A stretch of 19,560 bases of DNA from CAYLNH01 sp964384625. Lineage in GTDB: Bacteria > Verrucomicrobiota > Lentisphaeria > JABSQK01. Below, piece after piece: positions 1 to 8,831 of this stretch; position 1 is the first letter of the stretch; the number at the start of each line of letters is the position of its first letter. The translations under genes were made by a program, and so were the position numbers. The stretch is from NCBI GenBank assembly GCA_964384625.1, contig CAYLNH010000122.1:1-19560 (forward strand). Direction: 5' to 3'. The notes below the pieces were generated by a model that was not told the DNA's origin, did not search any database, and saw nothing but the letters and a program-made list of their open reading frames with translations.

Positions 1-176
1 CCGGACCGGCGCTTGGCCTCCGTCCCTGGCTGGAAAACTTACGCCGAGCCCATCTCGAGGCATCGTCATATGAGTAGACTTAGCACTATTGCTCTGTTTT
101 TGCCCGCTGGATGGACTCCCAGACCCGGCACATCCAACCCCCGCTTGACGCTATGCGCAAAGAGACAAACGGCTGA
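1..176. other. Non-coding left edge
   Basis: I see no supportable gene here. The short open frame that crosses it has no Shine-Dalgarno and no recognisable composition. It lies downstream of the stop codon of the minus-strand pseudopilin, so it may hold that gene's terminator, but I could not find a convincing hairpin followed by a T-run. Confidence 0.5.
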
Positions 177-1055
177 TCAATGGACAATCTGCCAATGAGA
201 GTCATCCGTATCATACCACAAATACTCGCTCTCCGGCTGCTCAAGCTGCACATGGCCGTCGATGAACAGGACATTGGTCCGGTTGTTATGCCACTTGCCG
301 ATGTGCGCCATGAAGTACGGCTTGCTGTAATTGTCCGGCTCCGAGCGGTCGCCGCCGAGGTAGCCGCCTACAACGGTGGAACAAGCCGGTGTGGTGAAGT
401 AGGCGAACCAGGCGTCCCATGTATCGACCAGCATTACCGTATCGGCGGGATCCGTCGCAATGCGAAGAACCGGCCTGCCGATCGGCCACTGTGTCTTGCT
501 CCCGAGTCCAACCCCCATGCCAAACGTCGACTGGTAGCCAATATAGAGGTTCATTTTGTATTTGCTGAAGACCAGACCGTAGATGTTCGGATCCACCGAA
601 CTTTGCACGCGTTGCGGCAGGCGCGATCGACCGACAAGGTCAGCCCTGTAGTTGTGCCAGCTCGGATCATCAAGCCTGTTGCCATAAGCAGGGCACTGGT
701 AAAGGTTCAGGCTGTGACCGACGTAATCATAGACGTGGGTGGACCAATTCATCGCGCCATAGCCGTCATACGGGCAACTATGCACGAACTAAAGGTGATC
801 GCCGGTCGCCGGGCTGCCCCAGTTGTTGTAAGACGCCGGCAAGGCATCATCGTGCTCATCACCGTACATAAACAATCCGAGCCCAAGCTGTTTCTGGTTA
901 TTCTGACAGGCGGCGGTATAGGCTTGTCCTCTCGCCAATGTCAATACCGGAAGCAGCATCGCGGCAAGAATGCCGATAATCGCGACGACAACCAACAATT
1001 CAATCAACGTGAAGCAAGCTGCTTCTTTCCCCGACAAACGTCTGAGCGTTCTCAT
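177..1055 (-). pseudogene. Type II secretion-like pseudopilin (H-X9-DG type) interrupted by an in-frame TAG
   Basis: The reading frame runs from ATG 1055 to TGA 177 and would give a pseudopilin of about 292 residues, the normal size for these proteins, but codon 89 (789-791) is TAG. The first 88 residues carry the prepilin signature: a short basic leader, then FTLIELLVVVAIIGILA and a hydrophobic helix (about residues 15-40), followed by the conserved QKQLGLGL segment. After the TAG the same frame stays open for more than 200 codons and keeps family landmarks: a CPAYGN block and a C-terminal H-X9-DG motif (KWH followed nine residues later by DGH). The residue before the cleavage-site Phe is Cys, not the usual Gly. 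GAGGGG lies 7 nt upstream of the ATG. Open explanations are a recent nonsense mutation, a sequencing error, or amber read-through. The post-stop part could restart at GTG 785, but it would lack the signal helix. Confidence 0.85.
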
Positions 1056-1102
1056 TTCTTACCCCTCAACGTACGCGACAACTGACAACTGCGGCTGGCA
1101 CA

Positions 1103-1130
1103 AATATAGCATTGCCCCGCAAAATTTCAA
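1103..1130 (-). promoter_or_regulatory. Sigma70-like promoter for the left pseudopilin
   Basis: Read on the minus strand, TTGAAA (1130-1125) is followed after 16 nt by TATATT (1108-1103). Each hexamer matches the consensus at five of six positions. Transcription would start near 1096 and leave a leader of about 40 nt before ATG 1055. The match is by eye; promoter consensus in this phylum may differ. Confidence 0.45.
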
Positions 1131-1164
1131 GTAAATCCATATATGCCACACCTTTATCACATAG

Positions 1165-1170
1165 AAGGAA
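1165..1170 (+). promoter_or_regulatory. Shine-Dalgarno deciding the start of the secreted GH66-like protein
   Basis: AAGGAA lies 8 nt before ATG 1179. No comparable site precedes the upstream in-frame ATG at 1143, so the 12-residue N-terminal extension is unlikely. Confidence 0.7.
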
Positions 1171-1178
1171 GTGAAGCT

Positions 1179-4100
1179 ATGAAACAGAACTGCGTTCGTC
1201 AAAATACAGGATCCGGAATTGCGGGAAAATGGCTGCTGGCGCTTGCAGCCGTTCTGCTGCCGGCGATGACATCCGCGGCGGACGGTTGGTCGACTGTGCC
1301 CCGCACCACGTGGAAGGGCAAGACCGAAGCCGAAGTACCGGCACTGAAGAAGAAATTCGCCGCCGCCGTTGCGCTGCCCGCGAAGTCTGCCGCGGCTTTG
1401 GCTGTCGCCGGGCCTGACCAACCTCCCGGTCTGTATGAAGTGCGGCTTCTTATCCGGCCCTCGCACACCAATGACTCGATCTCCTTCTTCACAAAACTCA
1501 GCGCCATCAACGGTGCGGAAACGGTTGCCGCATTTCCGGCGCATTCGTTTGCTCGAAGGCACGAGCCGGAAACGCGCACGTTCCAAATGGTGCACACCGC
1601 GACCGGCCCCCTGCAGTTTCAACTGGTTGCCGTTTCCGATGCCGATATTGCCGGCAAGCAACGGGTGAAGACCAAGCTGAAGCAGGGCGGGCCCAAGTTG
1701 GGTGGCGAACTCGGCGGGGACGATGACGACGACCTGGACTTCGTGCTGGACCTGGTGCTCAGCCCAGATCAGGCCGTCTATTTCCTCATCGATAAGGTCG
1801 AGTTCCGCCAGCTGTCCCGCAGCGGCCACGTTACAAAGCTTGAGATCAACAAGATCCGTTACCTGCCCGGGGAGACCCTCAAGGGCAGTGCTGAGATCGC
1901 GGACGCGGGCGGCAAGGGCGGCAAGGGCTCGCTGAAGTTGTATCTGGAGCACAACGTCAAAGACCGCAGCCTGGTCAAGACCGTCCCCGTGACGCTGCAA
2001 AGGGAACCAACGACGCTCTCCTTTGATGTGCCGCTGCCCAAAGAGGAGCTCGGTTATGCGTTGATCGCAGAATACGTTTCGGCCGACGGCAAGGACCATG
2101 CGGAACGGGCAGAGTATTTCAACATCGCCAGACAGTTCCAGCGTGTCGCCATCTTCGGCGGCGGCCTGCGAACACGTGACGCCATCCTGGAAGAAGGTCC
2201 GATCCGCGCCGAACTGACGAAGGCACGTAAGAACTATTTCAACGCGAACGAGTACTTCTCGTGGGCAGCGGACGACATGGTCGAGATGAGTCCGGAAAAG
2301 GACTTCTGGTCGTCCGGTCAGACAAACTACCGCATGCACAAGCAGACGATTCAACGGCAGATCCGGCTGGCACACGAGCAGGGGCTTGCCGCGGTGACCT
2401 ACGGCAAGAACGTGATGTCCGGCTTCAAGGGCTGGCAGACCGCGTATGACTATCCCAATGACCACCGGGGTCAATACAACTATCCCGTCGGCATGTGGAA
2501 TGAGATCAACACCATCCATTTCGACCGCCGCCGCGCGAATGACTTCGTGGTCTACGGCCGGCAGCCGCACATCAAAGGGAACCGGTTCGAATTGTGGTGG
2601 TCGTCCTTCCTGCCGATCAGCCCGGACGGCACGCCGCAAGCCGTGCAGATTGCCGCCGAAGAAGTCATCCGCTCCATTGACATGTTCGGCTGGGACATGA
2701 TCCGCTGGGACGGCCATTTCCGCGGCGGCGGTCACTGGGTACAATGCGGCCGCGCCGGCAAATACCAGGCTTGGGCGGCACGCAAGACCCAGAGTCTGAT
2801 GCGCTACTTCAAATCCATTGTGAATGCCAGATACCCGAACTTCAGCCACGGCTACAACTACCTCTTGATTCAGAAGAATAAGACCCATGACTGGGCCGTG
2901 GAAGACTTCGAGCTTGACGAACTGTGTCGCGGCGGCGGGCTGCTGATGAATGAGTCCATCGGCAACGCGTCTGCCGGTTGGACCTTCGACCAGATTGTGA
3001 CCAACCTGCAGGCCGACGGTGACGTGTGTCGCGAGCGCGGCGGCTTCTATCTGGGCATCAGTTTCGGCAGCCGCAACCCGCCGCGCGACGAGATCATTGA
3101 GAGCGCCCTGTGGGCAGCTGCCGGCTGTCGGCCGTACAACACGGCCATGACACGCAACGTGCGACGGTACTGCACGCGCTACAGCCAATACACCTTCGAT
3201 GAACGTATGCGCCGACTGACCCGGCCGGAAGAAGTCCTGGCACCCCAGAGTAAGACCAGTCTCTGGTGGCAACCGTTTGTGTACGAGACACCGCTTGAAA
3301 ACAGCAAGCGTAAGCTCGTCGTCAATCTCCTGAACATCCCGCGAAAGGCAACGCGCCCGCCGCGGGAAGGCGACATCAAGCCCAAATATGATATGCCGCC
3401 GGGCACGGCGCCGGTCGCGTTCAAGTTGACCCTGCCGAAGGGCTTGAAAGCAGCCGGAGCGCATCTGATCACGCCGGAAACGCTCGAGGTCACCGAGCTG
3501 CCGCTTCAGGATGATCGGCTCAAAGTACCTGCAGTAGCGGTCTGGCGGGTCCTTGTCGTCGACCTGACGGTCGGCAAGGGCGCTCCGTCACTGGCTTCTT
3601 TGTATGGTCCGCCGAAGACATTCGGCGTCAAACGGAAGAACCTGAAACCGGAAGAGCGCAAGCCGGATGTCGTCCTCGACCCCGAGAAAGAATTGTGGGA
3701 AGTCAATAAACAGATCGGCGCCCTCGCGCCGGAATGGGAGATCAAACGCGCCAGGGAACAAGCCGCGCTCAAAGCCATGTCCCCGAAGGCAAGGGCGGAG
3801 GCACTGCTGGCCAAGCGCCCGAAACCTGAGAAACTGATGAAGCAATGGTGGAAGGGCGGCTCGCTCCCACACGACCTGAAACTGAAGGACAAGAAATTCA
3901 ATTTCGGCAATCTCGCGCCGCAGCGCAATGGCCGGTTCGACATTTTCTACGGCCGCGGCGCCATGGACTACCGGCTGCGGACAGCCGCCGCCTTCGGACG
4001 TCTCGGACGGATTCACATCCATGACGCCCCGATGTACGGCGTCCTGCGCCATCACCCCGGGCTGCGACTGCGCCACAACGTCAACTGGCGCCGCTACCCG

Positions 4101-5711
4101 GAGTTTGATGCCTTGTTGTTCACCAGTATCCCGCACTGCGCCATCGGTGCGGAGAACAGCTACGCCCTGCCCCATTACGTCAAAGCCGGCGGCGGCGTCT
4201 TCTTTGTCGGCGGCGAGTACGCCTTCGGCAAGGGCGGCTACATGTACACGGTGCTCGAACGCGCGCTATTGCCGCTGAAGTGCACGGGCATGACCGATAC
4301 GGTCTATACGAGAACGCCGCAAGTCATCGAACCCGGCCCGGAGTTCGCCGCGCTCAAGGTTAAACTGGACTTCTCCGCCAAACCCTCGTTCTGGGTCCGC
4401 AATCAGGTTGTCCTGAACGACGGCGCCAAGGTCCTCCTGAAATCCGGTGATATCCCCGTTCTCGTCGGCCGGCAGTTGGGCAAAGGGCGTGTGGCCTGTC
4501 TGCTGATCGACTACCGCGGGCGCTCGGACAAGAACGCAACCGCCTTCTTCGACTGGGAGGACTGGCCGAAACTCATGGCGGCCGCGCTCCGCTGGGTTGC
4601 CCCCATGGCGGCGAAGGCAACGACTGCGCCCGCGGGAAATCTCAAGAAGATCCTGGCGCAGTTGAAAGATGCCGGAACCGAATCCGCCCTGGACGACCTG
4701 GACCTCGAGGAAGACGACCTGGGCATGGGGCTCGGTGATGCCGGCAGTACAAACGCCGCAAACACAACCGAACTGAAGAAGGACGCGCTGGCAAAGCGAC
4801 TGGCGTTGATCAACGAGGCCCTGAATATCGGCGGGCCGGAGGTCGCCGCGGCGCTGGCCGCGCAACTGACGAAAATCTCGAATTTCCCGCTGTACACGCG
4901 GCTGAAGGCGTTGCCGGAGCTGCAGAAACACCGGCCGCCAAACGCAGCCAAACTCGGCGCCACGGCGGTCACCGCACGCAACAGCGTGGTCCGCGGCAAC
5001 GGCTACCTGCTGCTGGCACTCGCCGGCTCCCCGAAATTCATGCGGCACCTGACCGCGCCGCAGAGCATTCCCGGCGAGTCCTCATTCCAAAGACAGGAAC
5101 GCTACCGTGACCTCTCGCTTGGCCTCGCGCTTTATCCGAAGCCGGATCTGGTCAAGCTGGGCAAGAAGCGAGTTGCCGCCCTGAACCAGGAAGAAAAAGC
5201 GGCGAAGGCCGCGTTCGCCGCCCGTTGCGGCGATGATCTCGACCTGCTGAATACCAACGCCTTCCTCGATGCTGAGGAAACCCTTCGGCGGGCCGCCTGG
5301 CTCGCCTACCTGGGCAGGTGCGAGGCCGAAGCATACGGCACGCAGTTCACGAAGGAGTGGCTCATGCTCGGGGAATATCGCGACTACTGCGACCGCACTG
5401 TCCAGAACCTCTACAAGGAGAAAAAGCTGAAAGGCGCCGCCGCCAAGGCTCAGGCGGACGCCTGGCGAAACCTGTCTCGGCGGCTGGCCGCGCTGCAGGA
5501 CTTAACGCGCCAGGACGTGGTAAGACTTGTCACGGCCTCGCCGGAGAGCACGGCCGAGGCATTGGCCACAACGCGGTTTGCCCCGGAAACCCGGGCCTGC
5601 ATCAACCTGCTGGGCAACATGGAACCGGCGGCCACCAAAACCGTTCTCACGAAATTGAAGGGCGCCGACAACCCGGACGTGGCGGGATTCGCGGAGAACC
5701 GCCTGCAGTAG
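1179..5711 (+). CDS. Secreted multidomain protein with GH66-like barrel and amidotransferase-like domain
   Basis: This 1510-residue protein is probably exported and acts on a glucan or other polysaccharide; the substrate is unknown. I chose ATG 1179 over the in-frame ATG at 1143 because AAGGAA lies 8 nt upstream and a classic signal peptide then begins at residue 1 (hydrophobic core about 18-30, likely cleavage after TSA at 33). Residues about 85-315 look like beta-sandwich domains. Residues about 318-690 resemble a GH66 (dextranase-type) TIM barrel: FNANEYFSWAADD, AHEQGLAAVTYGK, and IRWDGH with D511, then LMNES with E592, which are plausible nucleophile and acid/base. Residues about 935-1120 resemble a class I glutamine-amidotransferase-like fold (DALLFTS, YVKAGGGVFFVGGEY). 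The last 300 or so residues are mostly helical. Two Asp-rich tracts occur. The gene is divergent from the left pseudopilin and convergent with the sulfatases. The barrel assignment is from pattern memory and needs a structure search. Confidence 0.6.
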   Translation: MKQNCVRQNTGSGIAGKWLLALAAVLLPAMTSAADGWSTVPRTTWKGKTEAEVPALKKKFAAAVALPAKSAAALAVAGPDQPPGLYEVRLLIRPSHTNDSISFFTKLSAINGAETVAAFPAHSFARRHEPETRTFQMVHTATGPLQFQLVAVSDADIAGKQRVKTKLKQGGPKLGGELGGDDDDDLDFVLDLVLSPDQAVYFLIDKVEFRQLSRSGHVTKLEINKIRYLPGETLKGSAEIADAGGKGGKGSLKLYLEHNVKDRSLVKTVPVTLQREPTTLSFDVPLPKEELGYALIAEYVSADGKDHAERAEYFNIARQFQRVAIFGGGLRTRDAILEEGPIRAELTKARKNYFNANEYFSWAADDMVEMSPEKDFWSSGQTNYRMHKQTIQRQIRLAHEQGLAAVTYGKNVMSGFKGWQTAYDYPNDHRGQYNYPVGMWNEINTIHFDRRRANDFVVYGRQPHIKGNRFELWWSSFLPISPDGTPQAVQIAAEEVIRSIDMFGWDMIRWDGHFRGGGHWVQCGRAGKYQAWAARKTQSLMRYFKSIVNARYPNFSHGYNYLLIQKNKTHDWAVEDFELDELCRGGGLLMNESIGNASAGWTFDQIVTNLQADGDVCRERGGFYLGISFGSRNPPRDEIIESALWAAAGCRPYNTAMTRNVRRYCTRYSQYTFDERMRRLTRPEEVLAPQSKTSLWWQPFVYETPLENSKRKLVVNLLNIPRKATRPPREGDIKPKYDMPPGTAPVAFKLTLPKGLKAAGAHLITPETLEVTELPLQDDRLKVPAVAVWRVLVVDLTVGKGAPSLASLYGPPKTFGVKRKNLKPEERKPDVVLDPEKELWEVNKQIGALAPEWEIKRAREQAALKAMSPKARAEALLAKRPKPEKLMKQWWKGGSLPHDLKLKDKKFNFGNLAPQRNGRFDIFYGRGAMDYRLRTAAAFGRLGRIHIHDAPMYGVLRHHPGLRLRHNVNWRRYPEFDALLFTSIPHCAIGAENSYALPHYVKAGGGVFFVGGEYAFGKGGYMYTVLERALLPLKCTGMTDTVYTRTPQVIEPGPEFAALKVKLDFSAKPSFWVRNQVVLNDGAKVLLKSGDIPVLVGRQLGKGRVACLLIDYRGRSDKNATAFFDWEDWPKLMAAALRWVAPMAAKATTAPAGNLKKILAQLKDAGTESALDDLDLEEDDLGMGLGDAGSTNAANTTELKKDALAKRLALINEALNIGGPEVAAALAAQLTKISNFPLYTRLKALPELQKHRPPNAAKLGATAVTARNSVVRGNGYLLLALAGSPKFMRHLTAPQSIPGESSFQRQERYRDLSLGLALYPKPDLVKLGKKRVAALNQEEKAAKAAFAARCGDDLDLLNTNAFLDAEETLRRAAWLAYLGRCEAEAYGTQFTKEWLMLGEYRDYCDRTVQNLYKEKKLKGAAAKAQADAWRNLSRRLAALQDLTRQDVVRLVTASPESTAEALATTRFAPETRACINLLGNMEPAATKTVLTKLKGADNPDVAGFAENRLQ

Positions 5712-5719
5712 CAGTGCAT

Positions 5720-5754
5720 TTCCGGCCGCAAGCGAGCGGCTGAACGCTCCGGAA
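5720..5754. terminator. Possible bidirectional terminator hairpin between convergent genes
   Basis: The 65-bp gap between two converging genes contains nested inverted repeats: outer TTCCGG/CCGGAA (5720-5725 and 5749-5754) and inner GCCGC/GCGGC (5725-5729 and 5736-5740) around a 6-nt loop. The two stems share base 5725 and there is no strong T-run on either side, so this is only a candidate. Confidence 0.35.
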
Positions 5755-5776
5755 GAAATGGCGGGGCGGCAGCCCG

Positions 5777-7102
5777 CTATCCCTCCGGGAAGGGGAAGTC
5801 GTCGCCGGTCTTGTCGGCCCACTCTTTGATGAGCGCCTTCATCTCGCTGCGCTTCTGTCGGAACCGCGTGTTGAACGCGAGGTCGGTCTGTTCATAGGGG
5901 TCCGAGTTGAGATCGTACATGAACCATTGACCGTTCTTGACGCAGGCGTACTTCCAGCCGTCGCGCGTGATGACACAGCGCCACGCATAGCTGGATTCAC
6001 GGTCACCGATGAGTTGGCTGTAGGCGCTCTGCGGCTCCACTGCCACACGTTCCCTGAAGTTCTTGCCGGTACGACGATGGGAGTAGTCAAAGCCTTCCAT
6101 CCAGTCCGGCACATCGATGCCGCAGAGGCCGAGGGCGGTCGGCGCAATGTCAACATTGTTGATCACGCAATCACAGTTGCCGCATTTCCAGCCATCGTAC
6201 GCCATCGGCTGTCCACCACCGATGAGGAATGGGGTTCTGACCGACTCCTCAAACGGGACGCATTTCCCAAAGCGCCCCTGGCTGCCCAACTGATCACCGT
6301 GATCCGAGAAGAACATGATATGCGTGTCATGCAGGATGCCTTCCTCGCGGAGTGCGTCAACCAACCGCCCGACGTTGGCATCAATGTTCTCGATCTGGGC
6401 GTAGTAGCCGGAAAGCTCAAAACGGGCCTTGGCTTCGCAGTAGTCGGGCACGTTCGGACGCAACGTCAGTTGCTGTGCCTGATAGCCGCGATGTTCGGCC
6501 GGGGCCAATCGCGGATTGTGCGGCGGCTCCACAGAAACCACCATGAAGAACGGCTGGTCACTTTCGCTGCGGCCGACAATCCGTTCCAACGCCATATCGG
6601 TGATGGCATCGGTCTCATACTCCGGCAAACGGTAGTGCTCGATCTCGCGGTCGCCGTCGTGACCGTGCAGGTACGTGTCCCACTGACTGTTGTTGTTGTC
6701 GTAACCGATCCACGTATCAAACCGGCCGCGTTCCTCCCGCGGAATCGTCTGCAGGACGGCACGCCCGTCCCGTTCTTTGATGCCGCCCATGTGCCATTTG
6801 CCGAAGTAGATCGTCTCGTAACCTTCGTCATTGAAGACGTCGGTGACAACATTGCAGGACGGATCCAACGGATCCTCGTGGATTTTGACCGAATGGTTGT
6901 GGGCGTACTTGCCGGTGATCATCGTACCGCGATACGGGCAACACAGGGGATAGCCGGAAACGGCATTCTGGAAGTTTGTGCCGCAGATCGCCATATTATC
7001 CAGGTTGGGGGTAAAGACGTTTGGGTCGCCATTCACGCCCATCGCCTGGCCGCGCATTTGGTCGACGATAAACCAGATTACGTTTGGTCTCTTGTCTGTC
7101 AT
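5777..7102 (-). CDS. Sulfatase, formylglycine-dependent (CCPYR active site), cytoplasmic
   Basis: This 441-residue protein is a type I (alkaline-phosphatase-fold) sulfatase that would hydrolyse a sulfate ester on a sugar or other small substrate. Visible family features are the N-terminal metal motif IVDQ (D14), the maturation motif C54-C-P-Y-R58 in which C54 would become formylglycine, GKWHMG (K102, H104), EPPHN (H195), and SDHGD (D267, H268) followed by K280. The fourth motif position is Tyr in place of the usual Ser or Ala, a variant I recognise from other PVC sulfatases. No signal peptide is present: the catalytic strand begins at residue 6, so it should act on imported substrate. AGGA lies 9 nt before the ATG. 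It is 147 bp downstream of a second sulfatase on the same strand, probably co-transcribed. No maturase gene is in the window. Confidence 0.93.
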   Translation of the reverse strand: MTDKRPNVIWFIVDQMRGQAMGVNGDPNVFTPNLDNMAICGTNFQNAVSGYPLCCPYRGTMITGKYAHNHSVKIHEDPLDPSCNVVTDVFNDEGYETIYFGKWHMGGIKERDGRAVLQTIPREERGRFDTWIGYDNNNSQWDTYLHGHDGDREIEHYRLPEYETDAITDMALERIVGRSESDQPFFMVVSVEPPHNPRLAPAEHRGYQAQQLTLRPNVPDYCEAKARFELSGYYAQIENIDANVGRLVDALREEGILHDTHIMFFSDHGDQLGSQGRFGKCVPFEESVRTPFLIGGGQPMAYDGWKCGNCDCVINNVDIAPTALGLCGIDVPDWMEGFDYSHRRTGKNFRERVAVEPQSAYSQLIGDRESSYAWRCVITRDGWKYACVKNGQWFMYDLNSDPYEQTDLAFNTRFRQKRSEMKALIKEWADKTGDDFPFPEG

Positions 7103-7249
7103 CGTTTGGTATCCTGACTCGCTATTGTTTGCAGATCGAAGTTCTCGTGGAACTCAGCAGGACAAGCCTGCGGCATCTATGCTTGGGATCAGTCCCAGGT
7201 GTCGGCGACAAATCCTGAGACTCCGCTGCGCAAGGCTGCGGGATCTTCC

Positions 7250-8677
7250 TCACGCTTGGGGGAGTTCCCAGGCGGACTCGGGGATCTTCCAACGGTACGG
7301 CTCCGACACACCGGCTTCCCTGCCCCACGCGCCGAGAATTTTCCAGTGCTCCCGGCGGCGCTGGTGTTCGGCAACGATCGCTGGCGGATCCCAGCCGTCG
7401 TCGACGATGGCGCGCAGGTCCTCAGCAATCTCCGGATGATCCTCGATACAGTTGCAGTACTCGCCGGGGTCGGTTTTCAAATCAAATAGCTGGTCGTCAT
7501 CCGGCTGGTTGGCGTAGGCGATGTACTTCCAGTGCTGCCAGCGCACCATGCGGGCCGGATTGCCGTCAGCCAGCAACTCACTGAGTACGGCCCGGCCGCT
7601 ATCCGCGTCACCTGCTTCCAGAGCGGCTTTCAGGCTGATACCATCTTGTTCCGGCGGTACAGGAGCATCGGCGAGCTCGCACAACGTCGGGCCGAGATCC
7701 ATGATCGAACAGGGACTGCCGATGACCGTACCTTTCTGAATGCCCGGCCCGCTGAAAACCAACGGGATATGCGATGAACCTTCGTAGAAGGTCATCTTGC
7801 CCCAGAGCTCCTTCTCGCCGGCTTGATCGCCATGATCAGAGATGTAGCAGAACACGCCCGTACGATCGTTTTGCGATAGGAACGCATCCCAAGCGTCGCG
7901 GACGCGGCCAATCTGCATGTCGATGTGTTCGATCAGGCCGTAGTAGGCAGCACGCAGACACTTGATTTGCTCCGCGGTGAAATCACGCTGCTTCTTCTCC
8001 AGCGCCGGATGGAGATCAACGGCGCCTGCTTCGGCAGACGCCGGTGGCGGCAGGAGGTCCTTGTACTTTTTGTATAGGTCCGGCGGCGCCACGAAGGTGT
8101 GATGCGGGCCATAGGTTCCGACCAGCAGGAAGAGCGGTTTGTCGTGTGGCTGGCTCAAGTACTCCAGTGCCGCTTCGACCACCGCGCGGTCGTATTCGAG
8201 CACCGGCGATGTGCCGCCGCCGTAGTGTTTGATGAAGTTGCCGGCGGGGGTTCCGACGTACGGTCCAAGATCATCCCGGACATTCCCGTAGCGGCCATGA
8301 TAGCAGGGCGTAAAATCGCCGACCAGGCGTTTGGTAAAACCGTGAAACTGGTCGGGGCCGAGAAAGTGCATCCGGCCGCAGAGCACGGTCTCATAGCCGG
8401 CCGCCGCAAGCGAGTGCACAAAGGTCGCCTGTTCGCTGTTGATAATGCCCGAGTTGGTAAAGATGCCCGTCTTACTCGGAAGTTGGCCGGTCAACATGGC
8501 CGCGCGTGCCGGCACGCAAAGAGGGCAGGCGGTATACGCATTGGTGAATTCCGTCCCCTCCTTAGCCAGCCGCTTCAGGTTCGGGGTGCTGATGTACGGG
8601 TCACCGGCATTTTCGGTCATCCAGGCGTTGTGCTGATCACTCATAAAGACCAGGATGTCGGGTTGCTTCTCAGACAT
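7250..8677 (-). CDS. Sulfatase, formylglycine-dependent (CVPAR active site), choline-sulfatase-like
   Basis: This 475-residue sulfatase has FMSDQH (D14), the formylglycine motif C54-V-P-A-R58, the LCGRMHFLG block and YISDHGD followed by LWGK, the pattern seen in choline-sulfatase-like and many glycan sulfatases. The exact substrate cannot be read. The frame is open for another 30 codons upstream (to 8767), but I chose ATG 8677 because GAGGA lies 9 nt before it and the sulfatase fold begins directly after; the extension has no signal-peptide character. Like its downstream neighbour it lacks an export signal, which suggests desulfation inside the cytoplasm. It is the first gene of the two-sulfatase unit and is divergent from the GDSL esterase across 154 bp, so a shared control region is plausible. 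I found no convincing promoter hexamers there. Confidence 0.93.
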   Translation of the reverse strand: MSEKQPDILVFMSDQHNAWMTENAGDPYISTPNLKRLAKEGTEFTNAYTACPLCVPARAAMLTGQLPSKTGIFTNSGIINSEQATFVHSLAAAGYETVLCGRMHFLGPDQFHGFTKRLVGDFTPCYHGRYGNVRDDLGPYVGTPAGNFIKHYGGGTSPVLEYDRAVVEAALEYLSQPHDKPLFLLVGTYGPHHTFVAPPDLYKKYKDLLPPPASAEAGAVDLHPALEKKQRDFTAEQIKCLRAAYYGLIEHIDMQIGRVRDAWDAFLSQNDRTGVFCYISDHGDQAGEKELWGKMTFYEGSSHIPLVFSGPGIQKGTVIGSPCSIMDLGPTLCELADAPVPPEQDGISLKAALEAGDADSGRAVLSELLADGNPARMVRWQHWKYIAYANQPDDDQLFDLKTDPGEYCNCIEDHPEIAEDLRAIVDDGWDPPAIVAEHQRRREHWKILGAWGREAGVSEPYRWKIPESAWELPQA

Positions 8678-8831
8678 GGCGGGGATTCCTCGCGGTTCAG
8701 ATTCGAAATTCACCGTAGCCCCCGGACTTTCGCAGGCAAGCTGTGTTGCCGCACTTTCCGTTTGCAAGCCGTTTGGCCGGTGGAAATCGGAGAATCTTCA
8801 TCTAGCTTCTTTTTCCAATAGAGAGGATCCC

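Noticed and set aside
789..791. Genome-wide TAG recoding to an amino acid
   Set aside because: TAG is the natural terminator of the secreted protein (5711), the first sulfatase (5777) and the right pseudopilin (15359) at sensible C-termini.
180..1085. 301-codon plus-strand frame opposite the left pseudopilin
   Set aside because: It could be tempting because the pseudopilin is broken, but the minus strand carries the FTLIELL and H-X9-DG motifs and a promoter, while the plus product resembles nothing.
1059..3464. 801-codon open frame on the minus strand opposite the secreted GH66-like protein
   Set aside because: The sense strand has a signal peptide, a Shine-Dalgarno and recognisable domains. 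The antisense product has no family pattern and arises from GC-rich codon usage.
5927..7117. 396-codon plus-strand frame opposite the first sulfatase
   Set aside because: The sulfatase motifs on the minus strand are decisive. The plus frame is a GC-driven shadow.
7172..7200. Short hairpin TGGGA-TCAG-TCCCA in the gap between the sulfatases
   Set aside because: A 5-bp stem without a T-run or second copy is expected by chance.
8678..8831. Promoters in the sulfatase/esterase divergent gap
   Set aside because: Several TTG-starting hexamers were tested, but none had an acceptable -10 at 16-18 nt.
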